A stretch of DNA of 56,286 bases from Verrucomicrobiota bacterium (GCA_012517205.1 JAAYVL010000173.1:1-56286); one strand, 5' to 3'; shown: positions 33,401-42,144, counted from the first letter of the stretch. Numbers and translations: made by a program. Notes: generated from the sequence alone by a model not told the origin.

Positions 33401-33673
33401 TTAACGCTGGTTGAGGTATTCCTCGATGCGCTGGGCCTTGCGCAACAGGTAGGGCGTGTGCTGATTGGAAACCTCGACGAACTGGCGCAGCGCCTTCATG
33501 GTGTGCTTGAACTCCTCGGCGAATTTGGCGTGCTCCTGGTCCTGCCAGGTGTCGCCCAGCGCCGCAAACCGCGCCTGCAACGATACCATCCGGTCTTTCA
33601 GATCGTGGTTGAACCGCTTGAGCTCCTCGGCAAAGCGCCGCACCTGCTCGGGATCCATGATGGCCTGGGGCAT
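33401..33673 (-). CDS. WXG100/ESAT-6-like protein (WxD variant)
   Basis: A 90-residue two-helix protein. Helix 1 (about 7-39) is followed by a turn with LGDTWQDQEHAKF, where Trp43-Gln-Asp45 replaces the usual Trp-X-Gly, then helix 2 (about 47-85) ending QRIEEYLNQR. Size, central Trp position and lack of a signal peptide are those of WXG100 proteins, which are exported as dimers by FtsK/EccC-type ATPases. The true start is the ATG at 33673 with AAAGGA 6-11 nt upstream; the longer frame to 33802 is leader and promoter sequence. It is the first gene of a four-gene operon with 3 bp to the next gene. Confidence 0.8.
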   Translation of the reverse strand: MPQAIMDPEQVRRFAEELKRFNHDLKDRMVSLQARFAALGDTWQDQEHAKFAEEFKHTMKALRQFVEVSNQHTPYLLRKAQRIEEYLNQR

Positions 33674-33774
33674 AGTGTCCTTTCCGTTCAGGCGGGCCGC
33701 CGGCGCAAATGGACCGCCGGGCCCTTTCCCGAGAAGCAAACCGTGTCCCATTGAGGCGCCTGACGCATAAAAAC

Positions 33775-33802
33775 AGCCTACTCCCGGCCCCAAGTAAGTC
33801 AA
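33775..33802 (-). promoter_or_regulatory. Promoter of the type VII-like operon
   Basis: On the minus strand TTGACT (33802-33797), a 16-nt spacer and TAGGCT (33780-33775). A second TTGACT lies immediately upstream in tandem. Transcription would begin near 33768, giving a leader of about 95 nt before the WXG100-like gene. Confidence 0.65.
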
Positions 33803-33916
33803 TAGTCAACCGGCCGCGTCCATCTACCGTTTCCCAGGCCAAAGCACCTGCCCGCGGCGTCGCGGCGGCGGGCGGGGAAGAACGCGAAGAGGCCCCCGCG
33901 GGGATGACGGGCCGGG

Positions 33917-36730
33917 TCAGGCCGGCACACTTTCCCGCACGGCCTGGGCGCACCGGGCGCACAGGGTTGGATGCCCGGCGTCCACCCCGACATGGGTTTC
34001 CCAATGCCAGCAGCGCCCGCATTTTTCGCCCGCGGCCCGCGCAAGGGAAATCGTCAGGGCCGCTTCCGCCGTCGGCTGGATTTCGAGCTGGGAGACATTC
34101 AATAACTCCCGCAGCGATTCCCGATGCGCCTGGGCGGTTGCCAGCTCCGGCCCCGCGCCGGCAAAGGTCAGCTTCGCTTCCAGGGCCTTGCCAATGGATT
34201 TGGCCTGCCGGGCCTTTTCCAACTCGGGCAGCGCCCGCTCGCGCAGCTCCAGCAACGTCCGCCAGGCGGCGCGTTCGTCTTCCGGGCGCTCGAATCCCAG
34301 CGGCTCCCAGGTGAGCAGGTGAACCGAAGGAACCGTCCGGCCCGGCACAAACTCCCACGCCTCGTCCGCCGTGAACGCCAAAATCGGCGACAGCAGGCGG
34401 CAGAGGCCGGTGACCAGCCGGTACAGCGCGGTTTGCGTGGAGCGGCGGCGCGGGGCGTTGGCCGGATCGGTATAAAGCCGGTCTTTCACCACATCATGGT
34501 AAAGGGCGGAAAGCTCGACCGCCACGAACTGGCTGACCCGCTGATACACCACGTGAAACTCATGGCGGTCGTAGGCTGCCAGAACGTCCCGCTCCAACTG
34601 CGAAAACTCGTCCAGAATCCAGCGGTCCAGACCCGTCAACTGCCCGTCCGGCACCGCCTGGGCGGCCGGGTCGAAGTCGGCGAGGTTGGCCAGTTCATAG
34701 CGCAGCGCGTTGCGCAGAACGCGGTAGGTCTCGGCCACCGTCTGGATGCGCTCCTCGCTGACGATGATGTCATTGCGGAAGTCCTGCGAAGCAACCCAGA
34801 GCCGGATAATATCCGCCCCCCACTTTTTTACGTACGCCTCGGCGGTCTGCGGCTTCTCATAACCGCCCTGCCCTTGCTGACTCTTGGAAATCTTCTCGCG
34901 GTCGGCGTCCACCATGAACCCGTGGGTCAGCACCGTCCGGTATGGCGCGGCGCCGTTGCCCGCCAGCGACAACAGCAGCGAGGACTGAAACCAGCCCCGG
35001 TGCTGATCGCTGCCCTCCAGATACATGTCGCACTGGAACGGGTGGCCGGCCCCGCGGATTTCCGGCCGCCGCGCAATGACCGCCCGCGAAGAGGAGCCGG
35101 AGTCAATCCACACATCCAGCGTGTCGTTGGACTTGGCGACGGACGCCGGGCCGGTCCAGTCCGCCGGCTGGAGGGCGGCCCACAGCTCGGCGGCCGACCG
35201 CTCGAACCAGACATTCGAGCCGTGCTGCTCGAACAGGTCGGCGGCGTTGCGCACGATCCGGGGGTCGAGGATCGGGTTGCCCGACGCATCATAGAACGCC
35301 GGAATCGGCACGCCCCAGGTGCGCTGCCGCGAGATGCACCAGTCCGGCCGGCCCTTGACGGCCGCCTCGATGCGGCTGCGGCCCCATTCGGGCACCCAGT
35401 GCACCCGTTGAATCTCGGCGAGCGCCCGATCGCGGAAACCCGCGTGGTCTATCTTGATGAACCACTGGGCCATCGCCCGGAAGATGATCGGGGTCTTGCT
35501 GCGCCAGCAGTGCGGATAGCTGTGCGTATAATTCTCCTGGTGCAACAGCGCCTGGCGCGCGCGCAATTCGTGCAGCACCGCTTCGTTCGCCTCGCTCTTG
35601 CCGTGCTTTTCCCCGACGGACCGGCCCAGCATTTCGGCCGGCATCTGCTGCTCGGCCGGCAGATCGGAGGTATGCACAAACTTCCCGTCGTCGTCCACCG
35701 GCGAATAAACCGGCAAGCCCTGCTCGATGCCAAGGTGATAATCCTCCAGGCCGTGCCCGGGCGCAATATGCACAAAGCCGGTGCCCGCGGTGTTGTCCAC
35801 AAAGCTGTCGCCTTTGAAAAACTTCCCCGTGCGGCGGCAGAAAGGGTGCTGGTATTCCATCTGGGCCAGGTGCCCGCCCTCGAGGCTGCGAACGATCTGG
35901 TAATCCTGCCAGCCGCATTTGGCGGCGATCGCCGGCAGCAGCAGGGCCGAAACGATGTATTGCTCCCGCCCGACCAGCACCAGCGAGTAGTGAAACGTCG
36001 AATTATAAGCCACCGCCAAATTCGCCGGCAGCGTCCAGGGCGTCGTTGTCCAAATCACCACCGACGTGCCCGAGTGCCCCACCAGCGGGAATTTCACATA
36101 AACACTCTGGCTGACGTGGTCTTTGTATTCCACCTCCGCCTCCGCCAGCGCGGTGCGGCAGGGGATGCTCCAATAAACCGGCTTCTTCCCGCGATACACC
36201 ATGCCCTGCTCCACCAGCCCCGCAAACAGGCGCAGCTCATCGGCCTCGTATTCCTTCGCGAACGTCAGGTAGGGGTTCGCCCAGTCTCCCAGCACGCCCA
36301 GCCGCTGGAATTGCGCGCGCTGGAGGTCAATATACTTGCGCGCGTACGTTTCACAGGCCTGGCGGATGGACGCGGCGTCCGTGGCGGAATTGCCCGCCTT
36401 GCGCATGTCCTGCATCACCTTGAACTCGATCGGCAACCCGTGGCAATCCCAGCCCGGCACATACGGCGCATGAAACCCCCGCAGGGTCTTGTACTTGATA
36501 ATGATGTCCTTGAGAATCTTGTTCAGGGCCGTGCCGATATGCACCTCGCCGTTGGCAAACGGCGGCCCGTCATGCAGGACAAACTTCTCCGCCCCGGCGC
36601 GCCGGGCCTGGATGGCGGCATACAGCCCCGCCGCATCCCACTTCCGCAGCCGCTCCGGCTCCCGTTTGATGAGATCCGCTTTCATCGGGAAATCGGTCTG
36701 CGGCAGGTTCAATGTGTTCTTGTAATCCAT
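33917..36730 (-). CDS. ileS: Isoleucyl-tRNA synthetase
   Basis: Charges tRNA-Ile with isoleucine. The 937-residue class Ia synthetase has the HIGH-type motif GPPFANGEVHIGTALN (HIGT at 64-67), the editing CP1 domain with TTTPWTLPANLAVA, and the KMSKS-type motif KISKS at about 612-616. GVDAWGADIIRLW-like context is seen as VKKWGADIIRLWVAS. The anticodon-binding domain follows, and a C-terminal zinc finger is formed by CGRCWHWE...LCARC near 895-925. Length is normal for a bacterial IleRS. It has its own promoter and is divergent from the sulfatase gene. There is no sign of a T-box leader, since the leader is only about 15 nt. Confidence 0.98.
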   Translation of the reverse strand: MDYKNTLNLPQTDFPMKADLIKREPERLRKWDAAGLYAAIQARRAGAEKFVLHDGPPFANGEVHIGTALNKILKDIIIKYKTLRGFHAPYVPGWDCHGLPIEFKVMQDMRKAGNSATDAASIRQACETYARKYIDLQRAQFQRLGVLGDWANPYLTFAKEYEADELRLFAGLVEQGMVYRGKKPVYWSIPCRTALAEAEVEYKDHVSQSVYVKFPLVGHSGTSVVIWTTTPWTLPANLAVAYNSTFHYSLVLVGREQYIVSALLLPAIAAKCGWQDYQIVRSLEGGHLAQMEYQHPFCRRTGKFFKGDSFVDNTAGTGFVHIAPGHGLEDYHLGIEQGLPVYSPVDDDGKFVHTSDLPAEQQMPAEMLGRSVGEKHGKSEANEAVLHELRARQALLHQENYTHSYPHCWRSKTPIIFRAMAQWFIKIDHAGFRDRALAEIQRVHWVPEWGRSRIEAAVKGRPDWCISRQRTWGVPIPAFYDASGNPILDPRIVRNAADLFEQHGSNVWFERSAAELWAALQPADWTGPASVAKSNDTLDVWIDSGSSSRAVIARRPEIRGAGHPFQCDMYLEGSDQHRGWFQSSLLLSLAGNGAAPYRTVLTHGFMVDADREKISKSQQGQGGYEKPQTAEAYVKKWGADIIRLWVASQDFRNDIIVSEERIQTVAETYRVLRNALRYELANLADFDPAAQAVPDGQLTGLDRWILDEFSQLERDVLAAYDRHEFHVVYQRVSQFVAVELSALYHDVVKDRLYTDPANAPRRRSTQTALYRLVTGLCRLLSPILAFTADEAWEFVPGRTVPSVHLLTWEPLGFERPEDERAAWRTLLELRERALPELEKARQAKSIGKALEAKLTFAGAGPELATAQAHRESLRELLNVSQLEIQPTAEAALTISLARAAGEKCGRCWHWETHVGVDAGHPTLCARCAQAVRESVPA

Positions 36731-37039
36731 GCAGCGTCTTAAAGAAGAGCAACCCTAACAGCCGCGCCAATCCGTGTCAACGAACCGCACGCGCCAACAT
36801 GAACGGACGCGCTCCAACCCCCGGCAAACCGCGGAAAAATACGCCCCCGCCCCGGGCAACGGGTGCTAACGGCCCGCAAGCCGCCCACCCCGGCCAGCGC
36901 GCAAGGCGCCGCCGCCGGGCGACGCTCTTTCGCTACGGACGACACGACCGGCAGCGCAGCAGCGGCATCCCCGCAGGGGGGCGGCGCACGGACCGGTTTT
37001 GGGTGGACGGCAGGCAAGGTCTGTTCCAGATTCTGGCTT
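36731..37039. other. Divergent intergenic region ileS/sulfatase
   Basis: The left 50 bp hold the ileS promoter and short leader. The frame upstream of the sulfatase is open from 36863 but low in complexity and lacks start signals. I see no gene or clear sulfatase promoter in the remaining 250 bp. Confidence 0.5.
36752..36780 (-). promoter_or_regulatory. ileS promoter
   Basis: On the minus strand a perfect TTGACA (36780-36775), a 17-nt spacer and TAGGGT (36757-36752), 21 nt before the ATG at 36730. Confidence 0.75.
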
Positions 37040-38524
37040 ATGAAGATCAGGTTTTGGGGAAACTGGCGGTGCGTGAATCGGGTTCTGATTCCGGGGCTGG
37101 CGGTGGCGGCTGCTTTTTCGAGTTACGGTGCGGCGGTGAGCAGTTCGCCCAATGCCAACCAGCGGCGGCCCAGCATTATTTTCATTCTTGCCGATGACCT
37201 GGGGTATGGGGACTTGGGCTGCTACGGACAGACGAAGATCCAGACCCCCAATCTGGATCGGCTGGCCGCCGAGGGCATGCGGTTCACCCAATTTTATGCC
37301 GGCAGCACGGTTTGCGCGCCCTCGCGCGGGGCGCTCATGACCGGGTTGCATACCGGCCATGCGCGGGTCCGCGGCAACGCCGCCGTGGCGCTGCGCCCGC
37401 AAGATCTGACGGTGGCCGAGATTCTCCAGCGGGCCGGCTATCGCACCGGCCTCATCGGCAAGTGGGGCCTGGGCAATGAACACACAACCGGGGTGCCGCA
37501 AAAGAAGGGTTTTGACGAGTTTCTCGGCTTTCTCGACCAGGTCCACGCGCACAATTACTACCCGGATTACCTGTGGCGCTACGACCCGCCCGGCCCGGCC
37601 AAACCGGGCTACGACGGCCGGCGGGACTTCCTCGAAAATCAAGGCGGCCGCCGGGGGCTTTACGTGCATGACCAGTTCACCACGGCGGCACTGAACTTTA
37701 TCCAGATCAACCAGCCGGATCGGTTCAACCACTATCGCCCGTTCTTTCTTTATCTCGCCTACACCATTCCGCACGCCAACAACGAAGAGGGCCGCCGCAC
37801 GGGCAACGGCATGCAAGTCCCCAGCGACGCCCCATATACCGACCAGTCCTGGCCGCCGCCGGAGAAGAACAAGGCGGCCATGATCACGCGCATGGACGCC
37901 GATATCGGCCGGATCCTGGACAAGCTCCAGGAGCTGAAGCTCGCGGATAACACGGTGGTCTTCTTCGCCAGCGATAACGGGCCGCACCGGGAAGGGGGCG
38001 TAGATCCGCAGTTCTTCCAGAGCAGCGGCCCGCTGCGCGGTCTCAAGCGCGATTTGTACGAAGGCGGCATTCGCGTGCCGTTTATCGTGCGCTGGCCCGC
38101 CCGCATCAAGCCCGGCGCGCGCAATGATCAGCCGTGGGCCTTTTGGGATTTTCTGCCGACGGCCGCCGCGATCGCCCAGGCCCCGGTGCCGGAGCCCATC
38201 GACGGCCGGTCCCTGCTGCCGACGCTGCTGGGGCAGCCGCAGACCAACCCCCACGAGTTCTTTTACTGGGAATTCCACGAGCGCGGATTCCAACAGGCGG
38301 TGCGTTACGGGGATTGGAAGGCGGTGCGCCTGCGCGCCGGGGCGCCGCTGGAGTTGTACCATCTCAAGACGGATCCGGGCGAAAAGGAGAACGTGGCGGA
38401 CCGGAACCCGCAGGTGGTGGCCCGGATTGAGGATTATCTGAAAACCGCGCGGACTGAGTCGGAGCACTGGCCTCTCAAGGACGCCGACGCGCCAGCCCGG
38501 GCGCCGGAACCTAAAACGAAATAG
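37040..38524 (+). CDS. Secreted sulfatase (C-type, formylglycine-dependent)
   Basis: A 494-residue type I sulfatase. It has a signal peptide (about residues 1-33), FILADDLGYGDLGCYG with metal ligands Asp52-Asp53, and the modification motif CAPSR at 92-96 whose Cys92 is converted to formylglycine. GLIGKWGLGNEH and ASDNGPHREGG give the further metal and sulfate ligands. It removes sulfate esters from sulfated glycans such as mucin, fucoidan or carrageenan types; the exact substrate cannot be told. No maturase (FGE or anSME) gene is in the window. The ATG at 37040 begins the signal peptide; an upstream start at 36863 would add about 60 low-complexity residues. Confidence 0.92.
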   Translation: MKIRFWGNWRCVNRVLIPGLAVAAAFSSYGAAVSSSPNANQRRPSIIFILADDLGYGDLGCYGQTKIQTPNLDRLAAEGMRFTQFYAGSTVCAPSRGALMTGLHTGHARVRGNAAVALRPQDLTVAEILQRAGYRTGLIGKWGLGNEHTTGVPQKKGFDEFLGFLDQVHAHNYYPDYLWRYDPPGPAKPGYDGRRDFLENQGGRRGLYVHDQFTTAALNFIQINQPDRFNHYRPFFLYLAYTIPHANNEEGRRTGNGMQVPSDAPYTDQSWPPPEKNKAAMITRMDADIGRILDKLQELKLADNTVVFFASDNGPHREGGVDPQFFQSSGPLRGLKRDLYEGGIRVPFIVRWPARIKPGARNDQPWAFWDFLPTAAAIAQAPVPEPIDGRSLLPTLLGQPQTNPHEFFYWEFHERGFQQAVRYGDWKAVRLRAGAPLELYHLKTDPGEKENVADRNPQVVARIEDYLKTARTESEHWPLKDADAPARAPEPKTK

Positions 38525-38594
38525 CGACCGACGCCAGCCGGACGGCCGCCAATCCCCGCTGGCATTGTGCGCCCGCCGGTTTATACTCAACCGC

Positions 38595-38897
38595 ATGGCC
38601 CTGACCCGACATTGTTGGAAATGCGGCACCGAATACACCCTGCGGGGAACGCCCGGCCGCTCGGAATGTTGCGAATGCTGCCGCTCGGACCTCCGGGTGT
38701 GCCGCAACTGCATCAGCTACGATCCACGGGTTGCCGAGCAATGCCGCGACCGCCGTGCTGAACTGGTCGCGGAGAAGCACCTGGCCAATTACTGCGAATA
38801 CTTCGAGTTCGCCCGCCGCGAGTATGTCCCGCCCGCCGAGGATACTTCGCGCGAAGCCAAAGCCCGCGACACCCTCCGAAAGCTGCTGGGGGATTGA
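38595..38897 (+). CDS. Small Cys-rich zinc-ribbon-like protein, 100 residues
   Basis: A 100-residue protein rich in Cys: HCWKCG (7-11), CCECC (near 25-29), RVCRNCISYDPRVAEQCRDRRAE (about 34-56, landmarks CRNC and CRD) and YCEYF. The paired CxxC spacing indicates one or two zinc-binding knuckles. The C-terminus is helical (SREAKARDTLRKLLG). I believe close relatives are small conserved hypotheticals in several phyla, but I know no function; a regulatory or assembly role is possible. The ATG at 38595 fits better than 38565. It starts 70 bp after the sulfatase on the same strand, and is convergent with the porin gene. Confidence 0.75.
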   Translation: MALTRHCWKCGTEYTLRGTPGRSECCECCRSDLRVCRNCISYDPRVAEQCRDRRAELVAEKHLANYCEYFEFARREYVPPAEDTSREAKARDTLRKLLGD

Positions 38898-38970
38898 TCC
38901 GCACGCCGGCGGCGGACAACGGAGCCGCTGATTCAGCTCGAAGTCGAAATCCGGGGCGGGCGCTTTACAA

Positions 38971-39003
38971 AGAAAAACCCCCTCCAGTTCACCCGGAGGG
39001 GGT
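38971..39003 (-). terminator. Strong intrinsic terminator of the porin gene
   Basis: On the minus strand a 9-bp stem (ACCCCCTCC pairing with GGAGGGGGT, 39003-38995 with 38985-38977) is followed directly by a U-run (A-run 38973-38977 on the plus strand). It lies 25 bp past the porin stop codon. Confidence 0.9.
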
Positions 39004-39027
39004 CTCAAACGTTGATTCTAACTCAGG

Positions 39028-40281
39028 TTAGAACTTGTAGATGACGTTGGCAGCCAGCATCCAGGCGTTCTTCAGATTGGCGGAACTCGTGTAGGTGTCC
39101 GTTTCCGCATCGTAAGAATTCGGGCTCTTGCCGCCGAACAGGTGACCGTCCAGAGAATGATCCCAGCGCAGCTCCAGGCGGCTGATGACGTTCTTCCACA
39201 GGTCATACTGCACGGTGGCCGTGAGGGCGAGGACTTCGGCTTTGCGCGGTCCCACCCAGACAGTCCCGTCTTCGGTCTCAAAGCTGCGGCCGAAGAGCAG
39301 CGTGCCACCATCGCCCACCTTGTCCTTGTAGTATTCCGCACGCGCGTGGAGGCTGAGCTTCTCGGTAGCCTGGTAGGAGAGATAGCCGGCGATTGCCCAG
39401 TTATCATTCTTCACATCGTGGATGTTAATCTGGTCAAACGCCACTCCCGCCCGCAGACCCTCCACCGGCGTGGCAACGGTCAGCCCGGCGTAATAGCTGG
39501 TCAGCGTTTCGCCGCCGAACCCGTTGACAATCCCGCCATACAGGGTTGAGCCGGAGAGGAATCCCCAACTGTCGGGAGCGGTCAGGGCGACCGAGCCCAT
39601 GTAAGTCTTGTAGGATTCTGCCCGGGTGTCACTCCAGTAGTAGCCATTAAAGGCCCGCTCATTGATAGCCGGCCCGTACGTGTTGGCCACGCCCGCGGAC
39701 GCGCTGAAGCAGTCGCAGAAGCGATAGCTGGCCAGCAAGCCCGTATGCGTTTGCGGCTCGATGGTATGGCCGTAGGAGCGGGTGTAGTTGGGGTTATTGC
39801 CGGATTCAATGGATTCGTAGCCGATGATGCTGTCGAATGCGCCCAGCTTGAAATCAAGGCCGTTGCCCACCGGGGTGCGCAGCGCGGCATAGGCTTGCCG
39901 AACGGCGAGATCACCCGTCCCGGCGCGATTGCCCTCACCCCAGAAGGACTGGGTGTTGAGCCGGTTGGCATCAGGCCCGAACCACAGGTCGGCGCGATAG
40001 CCAGCCGCCCAATCCTGCTCGTCCAGCGGCTTTTCGATGCGCAACTGGATGACGTTCAGGTTGAAGCCGTCGGCCTTATCAATACCCCCGAACTTATAGG
40101 GCGGCAGGTTGTAATTGCCGGTGCCAAAGTTCCACTGTGCTGAGGTATCCACATATCCACTGATGGTCGTGGAAGCCAGCGCGGTTTTCACCGGGCTCAA
40201 GCATTCCTCGGCTTTGGCAGCGGATGCCAAGCTGACCACCCCCAGGGCGGCCAGCGCTACTGTCCATTTATTATACTTCAT
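39028..40281 (-). CDS. Outer-membrane beta-barrel porin (BBP2-like)
   Basis: A 417-residue outer-membrane protein with a signal peptide (residues 1-24, ending AAKAEE) and many alternating aromatic beta strands. Examples are TISGYVDTSAQWNFG, NVIQLRIEKPLD, GYRADLWFGPDA, LDFKLGAFDSIIGYES and a C-terminal strand ending VIYKF, with the terminal Phe needed for BAM recognition. This fits the putative porin family BBP2 (PF07642), common in Verrucomicrobiota. It likely admits sugars or ions. The start has GGAGG 5-9 nt upstream, a clear promoter, a leader of about 95 nt with hairpins, and a strong terminator, so it is probably highly expressed. Confidence 0.88.
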   Translation of the reverse strand: MKYNKWTVALAALGVVSLASAAKAEECLSPVKTALASTTISGYVDTSAQWNFGTGNYNLPPYKFGGIDKADGFNLNVIQLRIEKPLDEQDWAAGYRADLWFGPDANRLNTQSFWGEGNRAGTGDLAVRQAYAALRTPVGNGLDFKLGAFDSIIGYESIESGNNPNYTRSYGHTIEPQTHTGLLASYRFCDCFSASAGVANTYGPAINERAFNGYYWSDTRAESYKTYMGSVALTAPDSWGFLSGSTLYGGIVNGFGGETLTSYYAGLTVATPVEGLRAGVAFDQINIHDVKNDNWAIAGYLSYQATEKLSLHARAEYYKDKVGDGGTLLFGRSFETEDGTVWVGPRKAEVLALTATVQYDLWKNVISRLELRWDHSLDGHLFGGKSPNSYDAETDTYTSSANLKNAWMLAANVIYKF

Positions 40282-40334
40282 ATGTTCCTCCGATATGACT
40301 CGTGTTTGTTGTATAACTATGACTATGCATTTCT

Positions 40335-40357
40335 GAGGGCAAAACCGGTTTGCCCTC
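40335..40357. promoter_or_regulatory. Perfect hairpin in the porin leader
   Basis: GAGGGCAAA pairs with TTTGCCCTC across a 5-nt loop. A second hairpin with GCACC/GGTGC arms lies beside it at 40358-40373. The motif AAAACCGGT occurs in both, and TGCATTT occurs three times nearby (40326, 40371, 40392). It would be transcribed as part of the porin 5' leader. Confidence 0.6.
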
Positions 40358-40384
40358 GCACCAAAACCGGTGCATTTAGGTCAC

Positions 40385-40413
40385 TAAATAGTGCATTTCA
40401 GTTCCGTTGACAA
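40385..40413 (-). promoter_or_regulatory. Porin promoter
   Basis: On the minus strand TTGTCA (40413-40408), a 17-nt spacer and TATTTA (40390-40385). Transcription would start near 40378, about 97 nt before the ATG at 40281. Confidence 0.65.
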
Positions 40414-40701
40414 CAACTATTTTTACTATTTTGGCGCGCGAGCTTGTCTGTAATTGAGGACGGAAATTGTGTCAAATTGAGGCAATCGAGCCTGGAAAGA
40501 CTCCCTCAACCGACGCCCCAAACCGCCGATGAGAGCAACGCCGCCCCGCGGATTCCGCCGCCGCCGCCATCCCCAACAGCCATCCCCGCCCGTTTGGAAC
40601 AAATGCTGCTCCGTTGGAGGGCAGCAAATGCATGGCAACTCGATATCATCCGCCCCGGCTGGTTAAGGGCGGAACCGGTTAAGACTGAACAGACCCAGAT
40701 T

Positions 40702-41907
40702 ATGGCTTCTTTTGTCTATGTAGCGCGGGAAACTGCTTCCGGCCGGGAGATTCGCAGCTCGGTCGAAGCGGCGACGGAGCAGGCGGCGATCATGGCGCTG
40801 CTGAATCGGAACATGCTGGTGCTTTCGATTCAGGAGCGGGTGGGGAAACAAGGCCGGACCAGCGGCGGCCGGGTGGCCCTGGCCGACCTGGTAATTTTCA
40901 CCCGCCAACTGGCCACGATGATTGACGCGGGCCTGGCGATGGTCCAATCCCTGCAGGCGCTGGCGGAGCAGACAACCAACAAGGTGATGCGGGACGTGAT
41001 TCACGACGTATGCGCGCGCGTGGAGGGGGGCGACAGCTTTTCCGACGCCTTGAAGAAGCATCCCAAGGCGTTCAGCCGCCTCTACGTCTGCATGGTGGCG
41101 GCGGGGGAAAAGGGCGGCTTGCTGGCGGAGATCCTCGCCCGGCTGGCCACCTACCTGGAAAATACCGCCCGGCTGCGCAAAAAAGTCAAATCGGCAATCA
41201 TGTACCCGGCCGTCGTGACGGTCGTGGCAATTCTGATCACGATCTTTCTGCTGGTGAAAGTGGTGCCGGTGTTCGGGGAAATCTTCCGGAGCTTCAACGC
41301 CACCCTGCCGGCGCCAACCATGTACCTGATCATGGTCAGCGACATCGTAAAGCGGTATCTGTTCCTCGTCCTGCTGGCCGGCGGGGGGGCGGTTTATGGC
41401 TGGATATATTTCATCAAGACCCCGACCGGCCGGTGGATTTGGGATTCGCGCCGCATCAAGCTGCCGGTCTTCGGGGCGATTGCGCACAAGATTTGCCTGG
41501 CGCGGTTCACCCGCACGCTGGCTTCGCTCGTCCGCAGCGGCGTGCCGATTTTGGAAGTGCTCCAGATCGTATCCCAGACCGTGGGCAATGTGGTCATGGA
41601 GAAAGCCATCAAAACCACCTCCACGGATATCGAGCAGGGGGAAAGCATCGCCACCGCCCTGGCCAAGCACCCGGTATTCCCCAGCATGATCGTGCGCATG
41701 GTCACCGCCGGCGAACAAACCGGCAAGCTCGACAGCATGCTGGAGCGCATCGCGGATTTCCTGGACGAGGAAATTGAAACGACGCTGTCGGGCCTGACGG
41801 CGCTGATTGAGCCGATCCTGATTGTCTTCCTGGGCGTCGTCATTGGCGGCATGGTCATTTGCATGTTCCTGCCGATCTTCAAGCTGCCCGAAATCGTCAG
41901 CCGCTGA
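40702..41907 (+). CDS. pilC: Type IV pilus/type II secretion inner-membrane platform protein (PilC/GspF)
   Basis: A 401-residue inner-membrane protein with two T2SSF domains. Domain 1 runs LADLVIFTRQLATMIDAGLAMVQSLQAL...DSFSDALKKHPKAFSRLYVCMVAAGEKGG. Domain 2 runs KICLARFTRTLASLVRSGVPILEVLQ...ESIATALAKHPVFPSMIVRMVTAGEQTGKLD. Three membrane helices lie near 165-190, 215-240 and 375-395. It forms the platform of pilus or pseudopilus assembly. The ATG at 40702 gives the usual MASFVYVARETASG start; upstream codons to 40444 are Pro-rich and out of family. It stands alone, without pilB, pilT or pilin genes nearby, as is common for scattered pil genes in this phylum. Confidence 0.9.
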   Translation: MASFVYVARETASGREIRSSVEAATEQAAIMALLNRNMLVLSIQERVGKQGRTSGGRVALADLVIFTRQLATMIDAGLAMVQSLQALAEQTTNKVMRDVIHDVCARVEGGDSFSDALKKHPKAFSRLYVCMVAAGEKGGLLAEILARLATYLENTARLRKKVKSAIMYPAVVTVVAILITIFLLVKVVPVFGEIFRSFNATLPAPTMYLIMVSDIVKRYLFLVLLAGGGAVYGWIYFIKTPTGRWIWDSRRIKLPVFGAIAHKICLARFTRTLASLVRSGVPILEVLQIVSQTVGNVVMEKAIKTTSTDIEQGESIATALAKHPVFPSMIVRMVTAGEQTGKLDSMLERIADFLDEEIETTLSGLTALIEPILIVFLGVVIGGMVICMFLPIFKLPEIVSR

Positions 41908-42144
41908 CGCCCAGCGCCCCACTCCGCCGCCGGGGCGCGGGCATCGCTCGCGCCCCCCGGCATACCACCCGGAACGGCGCGAATGGGGACGGGACTGCCC
42001 AAATCCCCAAAGACCGGCTCGCAAAATCGCGCACCGGTCAGGCCGGATAATCCAACAACCGCCTGGTTGGCCGGTGGAAAAGAAGTGGATGAATGACCAG
42101 GCCGAAACGCCTCAAACCCCGCCCCTGTCCTGCCTACTTGCCCC

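Larger units (their letters stand above)
40282..40701. other. Divergent region porin/pilC with structured leader
   Basis: Holds the porin ribosome binding site (40287-40291), a hairpin leader, the porin promoter and about 290 bp before pilC. The frame of pilC is open from 40444, but that stretch is Pro-rich and unlike the family. I see no separate gene. Confidence 0.5.

Noticed and set aside
36863..37039. 60-residue N-terminal extension of the sulfatase
   Set aside because: The extension is low-complexity and would bury the signal peptide that begins at 37040.
40444..40701. 86-residue Pro-rich N-terminal extension of PilC
   Set aside because: The PilC/GspF family normally begins at the MASFVY-type start found at 40702, and the extension has no ribosome binding site.
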